Below are positions 61,206 through 64,000 of a stretch of 64,000 bases of DNA, piece after piece. Under the pieces are notes generated by a model. That model made no database searches and was not told the DNA's origin. It was given only the letters and a program-made list of their open reading frames with translations. The first letter of the stretch is position 1. Each line of letters begins with the position of its first letter. The translations under genes and the position numbers were made by a program. Source of the stretch: Parvularcula sp039818345 (lineage in GTDB: Bacteria > Pseudomonadota > Alphaproteobacteria > Caulobacterales > Parvularculaceae); the NCBI GenBank assembly GCA_039818345.1, contig JBCBUC010000005.1, positions 112,359 to 176,358 on the forward strand, given 5' to 3'.

Positions 61206-62930
61206 TCAAAGGCGTCGGAATTCACCTCGTCCAAGATGAAGCGCGCTATCCGCATGAACGAGCACGCGCATGTTGAGCTCTCGGCCCTTGGTCGCGTTGT
61301 AGCTCTCTATCACGGCGAGTTCTCGCAGATTTTGATCCGCCATTGCGCCCATAAAGGCGTCGGCTTCTCGCCGATCGACGATCACCACGCCGCATGATGG
61401 ATTGTTGCGAAGGAACGCAGCGGCTCCTTCCCCATCGGTGAGCAGTGTTTCGGTGCCCAGGTAGAAGACGTTTGACGGCTCTCGATAACCGGCTGTTGCA
61501 AAGTGAAGGTCCGTACAGCCCTCAATTTGCGAGGCAATTTTCGCAATCGTCTGCGAGGGCCACATTGCCTGCAGCTGCGGAACCGCGCCGCCAATGGTCA
61601 CGGTGTAGTAAGCAAGAGGCGCAAGGGCCGCCATCGCCACCTTGGTGATGGTTGGTCGGCGGAAGGCCCAGATACCAATCACCAAAGAGACGACGCCCAT
61701 GATGCTGGTGGCGATATGCGCCGACGTCACCATCTCACTGTTTATCTCGGCGAGGACGATCGCGAGGTAGGGGAGCCCTGCTAGAGCCAAGGTGACAATC
61801 CCAAAAAGAAGAAGTGCCGCAAGGTGCCCTCGCCTCACGCCTTTTTGTTCAAGCAGCTCACCAGCGTCCCGGACCCCGATGGCGGCAAGGATCGCCAGCG
61901 CCGGATACGCAGGCAGGACGTAGTGCGGGAGTTTGGTGGCGACCAACTCAAAGATGATCCACGTCGGGATGAGCCAGGAGAGAAGGAAAGCCATCACCGG
62001 CTCCTGGCGCCGGGTCCAGGCGACCGCTCCGGCCAAAAAGAGAAGCGCCGTGCCCGGCCAAAAGGCGAGAGGCAGCACGGCGGTGTGGTATCCTGGTGGT
62101 CCGCCATGGGCATCATCGCCCTCGGCGACTTTACCCAAGAGGGCATGGCCCACGGATTCCCTGATGAACTCACCTTCGCTTTGGATCGTGATCAGCGCCA
62201 CCCAGGTCAGGCCGACCACCGCGAAGACCACCAAACCAATGATGGGGCGCAAACGGCGCAGCGCCCGCCAATCGCGGGTGAGACCAACATAACCAGCAAT
62301 CGTTACAGCCGAGACCATGGTGATGATCGGTCCTTTGATGAGGACGGCGAGCCCTCCGCCCAACCAAAACAACAAAGGCCAGGGGCGAAAGCTTTGCGGC
62401 GGTGTGCCTTTCGGCTGCACAAGGATCATAAAGAGCCCAAGCTGGGCCAGTGTGCCGCTGGCAAGCAGCATCGCGTCGGTTTTTGCGATCCTGCCTTCCA
62501 CGCCAGCCAAGAGCGAGAACCCAAGGAGACCGCCAGCGAGGGCGCCAGCAGGGCCGCCCGCAATTTTTGCACCGATCCAACCGGTGAGAAAACTCGCGAT
62601 CAAAATGCCCAAAAAACTCGGAATGCGGTAGGCACCGATTGGCGCTTCAGGCCCGCCAAAGGGCTGGGTGGTGACGACTTGCATCCAGTAGATGCCGGCC
62701 GGTTTCACATAACGCGGTTGATCCTGAAACCGGATGTCGACGTAGTCCCCGGTCTCCATCATTTGCGTCGCGGCTTGGCTGTAACGGGCCTCGTCCCGGT
62801 CCGTGACCGGCATCGACCACTGTCCAGCGAATAGGGCCAGCGCCACCAGCCAAAGCATCAAAAAGGCCTGCGGACGCGAGAGGCTTCCTGCCGGTTTGTA
62901 GGCTGACCCGAGCGGCTCTGAAGCGTTCAA
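61206..62930 (-). CDS. ArnT-like GT39 membrane glycosyltransferase
   Basis: A 574-residue protein with about twelve hydrophobic segments. After the first helix, TDRDEARYSQAATQMM carries the D/E catalytic pair (residues 46-47) of the ArnT/PMT family, which moves sugars such as aminoarabinose from undecaprenyl phosphate to lipid A or other acceptors in the periplasm. The motifs DQPRYVKPAGIYWMQ and AKTDAMLLAS are typical. It overlaps the upstream GT2 gene by four bases and is followed by mfd 75 bases later. The sugar and acceptor are unknown. Confidence 0.87.
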   Translation of the reverse strand: MNASEPLGSAYKPAGSLSRPQAFLMLWLVALALFAGQWSMPVTDRDEARYSQAATQMMETGDYVDIRFQDQPRYVKPAGIYWMQVVTTQPFGGPEAPIGAYRIPSFLGILIASFLTGWIGAKIAGGPAGALAGGLLGFSLLAGVEGRIAKTDAMLLASGTLAQLGLFMILVQPKGTPPQSFRPWPLLFWLGGGLAVLIKGPIITMVSAVTIAGYVGLTRDWRALRRLRPIIGLVVFAVVGLTWVALITIQSEGEFIRESVGHALLGKVAEGDDAHGGPPGYHTAVLPLAFWPGTALLFLAGAVAWTRRQEPVMAFLLSWLIPTWIIFELVATKLPHYVLPAYPALAILAAIGVRDAGELLEQKGVRRGHLAALLLFGIVTLALAGLPYLAIVLAEINSEMVTSAHIATSIMGVVSLVIGIWAFRRPTITKVAMAALAPLAYYTVTIGGAVPQLQAMWPSQTIAKIASQIEGCTDLHFATAGYREPSNVFYLGTETLLTDGEGAAAFLRNNPSCGVVIVDRREADAFMGAMADQNLRELAVIESYNATKGRELNMRVLVHADSALHLGRGEFRRL

Positions 62931-63667
62931 CGGGTGTCCTCCGGACGCAAAAGAAGCTCAGGAGCCGGGACATGCGTGCGGCGCATCAGCCAAACAACGC
63001 CGGTGAGATCAAAAAGACCAGCCAACGCGCGACCGAGGTTAGAGTATTTCGAAACCCCCGCTTGGCGCGGTCTGTTCGTGACCGGAACATAGACTGCGTC
63101 AAAGCCGAAATGCTTGACCCAAGCCGGAAGATAGCGGTGGAGAGCGTCAAAGAATGGCATCGCCAAAAAGAGGTCACGCGGAATAACTTTCAAACCACAA
63201 GCCGTGTCCGGACAATCATCCTTCAAAAGACGCTTGCGCAATCCATTGGCCAGTCGTGATGCGGTCTTGCGGCTTGATCCATCAGTCCGGTTTTGCCGCA
63301 CGCCGCCGACCAGACCGATGCGGTCAACAGTGCCCAGATCTATTTCTTGGGCCATGCGAATAAGATCAGCCGGGTCGTCCTGGCCATCGCCGTCCATGGT
63401 CCCGATCCAAATCGAGGTCGCAGCCAGCGCACCGGTGCGTAAGGCTGCGCTTTTGCCCGCACGATTGGGATGACTGATGACCGTCAGGCGCCCAGATTGG
63501 CTCTGACCACCGGCAGCGGCAGCGGTGCCATCGTCCGATCCATCATCAACGACGATGACATGCGCGCCGACATCTTCTGTTTTCTCAAGAACCTCGGCAA
63601 TCACCGCGCCGATATTCTCGACCTCGTTGAAGCATGGGATAATGATCGAAAAGGTCGCCCCGGCCAT
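62927..63667 (-). CDS. GT2 polyprenyl-phosphate glycosyltransferase
   Basis: A 246-residue GT2 enzyme: FSIIIPCFNEVENIG at the start, VVDDGSDDGTAA (39-50), and the metal-binding segment GTMDGDGQDDPAD near 88-100. CGLKVIPRDLF and WVKHFGFDAVYVPV appear later. It resembles ArnC and dolichol-phosphate-mannose-synthase-like enzymes but has no GtrA domain. It overlaps the ArnT-like gene by four bases, so it probably makes the lipid-linked sugar that the ArnT-like enzyme uses. Confidence 0.85.
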   Translation of the reverse strand: MAGATFSIIIPCFNEVENIGAVIAEVLEKTEDVGAHVIVVDDGSDDGTAAAAGGQSQSGRLTVISHPNRAGKSAALRTGALAATSIWIGTMDGDGQDDPADLIRMAQEIDLGTVDRIGLVGGVRQNRTDGSSRKTASRLANGLRKRLLKDDCPDTACGLKVIPRDLFLAMPFFDALHRYLPAWVKHFGFDAVYVPVTNRPRQAGVSKYSNLGRALAGLFDLTGVVWLMRRTHVPAPELLLRPEDTR

Positions 63668-63786
63668 AGATCTCGCATCTCAATGGTTTTCTGGGCGGTT
63701 AGTCGGATCTGGCGCGCGACGCAATTGCGTGGTCGAACAGACGGGCAAGGTCTGGTCGAGGCTTCCGCTTTGGCTAAACTGTGATC

Positions 63787-64000
63787 ATGCTTCGAGATGG
63801 TCTGACAGCACAGCGCGACCACGATCCCCATTTCCGATGGCGGGGAGAAGAGGTCACGCGCGTCGAAAACCTGTCCGATATCGTCTTTGCGTTGTCGGTC
63901 GGCATGCTTGTGAGTTCCACCGACGTCCCTCGCTCGTTTGATGAGGTGCAGCAGTTCTTGATCGGTATCGTTCCGGTGACCGCGGGCTTCGCAGTGTGGC
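63787..64000 (+). CDS. TMEM175/DUF1211-family membrane protein (N-terminal part; cut at window end)
   Basis: The first 71 residues are visible. VTRVENLSDIVFALSVGMLV matches the R-x3-(F/L)-S-D-x-V-F-A signature of the first helix of TMEM175/DUF1211 proteins, which in some bacteria form potassium channels. A second hydrophobic segment starts near residue 58 (FLIGIVPVTAGFAVW). The start is ATG 63787; an in-frame GTG at 63781 is an alternative. The rest is beyond the right edge. Confidence 0.7.
   Translation, partial: MLRDGLTAQRDHDPHFRWRGEEVTRVENLSDIVFALSVGMLVSSTDVPRSFDEVQQFLIGIVPVTAGFAVW

Noticed and set aside
61824..62834. A 336-residue plus-strand open frame over the ArnT-like gene
   Set aside because: Antisense to a well-supported membrane glycosyltransferase; the translation is low-complexity and Arg/Gly/His-rich without motifs.
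1..64000. CRISPR arrays, tRNA genes, rRNA genes and insertion sequences
   Set aside because: No regularly spaced direct repeats, no tRNA-like cloverleaf with a T-loop signature and no transposase were seen on reading either strand; a dedicated RNA search could still find something small.

Overview
The window is chromosomal DNA from an alphaproteobacterium. The evidence is a SciP (DUF1153) cell-cycle regulator, a SUV3-like helicase, a short-LID adenylate kinase, and the conserved orders xerD-accA and rlpA-dac-tmk-holB-tatD-MBL. The cell envelope is Gram-negative (lipoproteins, RlpA/SPOR, ArnT-like transferases). Family level cannot be fixed from sequence alone; PEP-CTERM-like proteins and a CtrA-type regulator suggest a marine Parvularculales/Caulobacterales-type lineage. 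No rRNA, tRNA, CRISPR array, insertion sequence or prophage was recognised.

Layout. 1-8.2 kb: the end of the spc operon (rpsH-rplF-rplR-rpsE-rpmD-rplO), a bidirectional terminator, an inverted gene for a secreted PEP-CTERM-like protein, then secY-adk and the alpha operon rpsM-rpsK-rpoA-rplQ. 8.3-10.5 kb: two minus-strand glycosyltransferases. 10.6-18.1 kb: a DegP-type protease and rarA, an unknown membrane protein, then a microprotein, a secreted protein, xerD and accA. 18.2-25.9 kb: a second PEP-CTERM-like protein, the SUV3-like helicase, a lipoprotein, an alpha/beta hydrolase, an FlhF-like GTPase and sciP. 25.9-33.6 kb: aspS, an NTF2-like protein, a flavoprotein, a CcmG-like thioredoxin, small unknown proteins, a ribbon-helix-helix protein with a Lys-rich microprotein, and a phosphohexomutase. 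33.7-41.5 kb: PBP1A, SulP transporter, exported flavin amine oxidase with a RidA lipoprotein, and prfB with a classical programmed frameshift. 41.5-49.6 kb: a GT39/GT2-GtrA pair and the rlpA-dac-tmk-holB-tatD-MBL operon. 49.8-64 kb: a CHASE4 hybrid histidine kinase, a GNAT protein, a 0.5 kb empty stretch, a phosphatase, a TPR-VanY protein with a degenerate signalling partner, mfd, a second GT2/GT39 pair, and the start of a TMEM175-family protein.

How the genes work together. Translation and transcription (ribosomal proteins, RpoA, AspRS, RF2, Mfd) and replication/repair (RarA, XerD, Tmk, HolB) make up the housekeeping core. A second theme is the envelope: peptidoglycan synthesis and trimming (PBP1A, RlpA, DD-carboxypeptidase, VanY), lipid-linked sugar transfer (two GT2+GT39 modules), secretion (SecY) and quality control (DegP-like). 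The most interesting accessory items are the two proteins with a shared PVPGA C-terminal signal, the amine oxidase/RidA pair that appears to act outside the cytoplasm, the RHH/Lys-rich microprotein pair, and several hairpin-bearing gaps inside the ribosomal operons and next to sciP.
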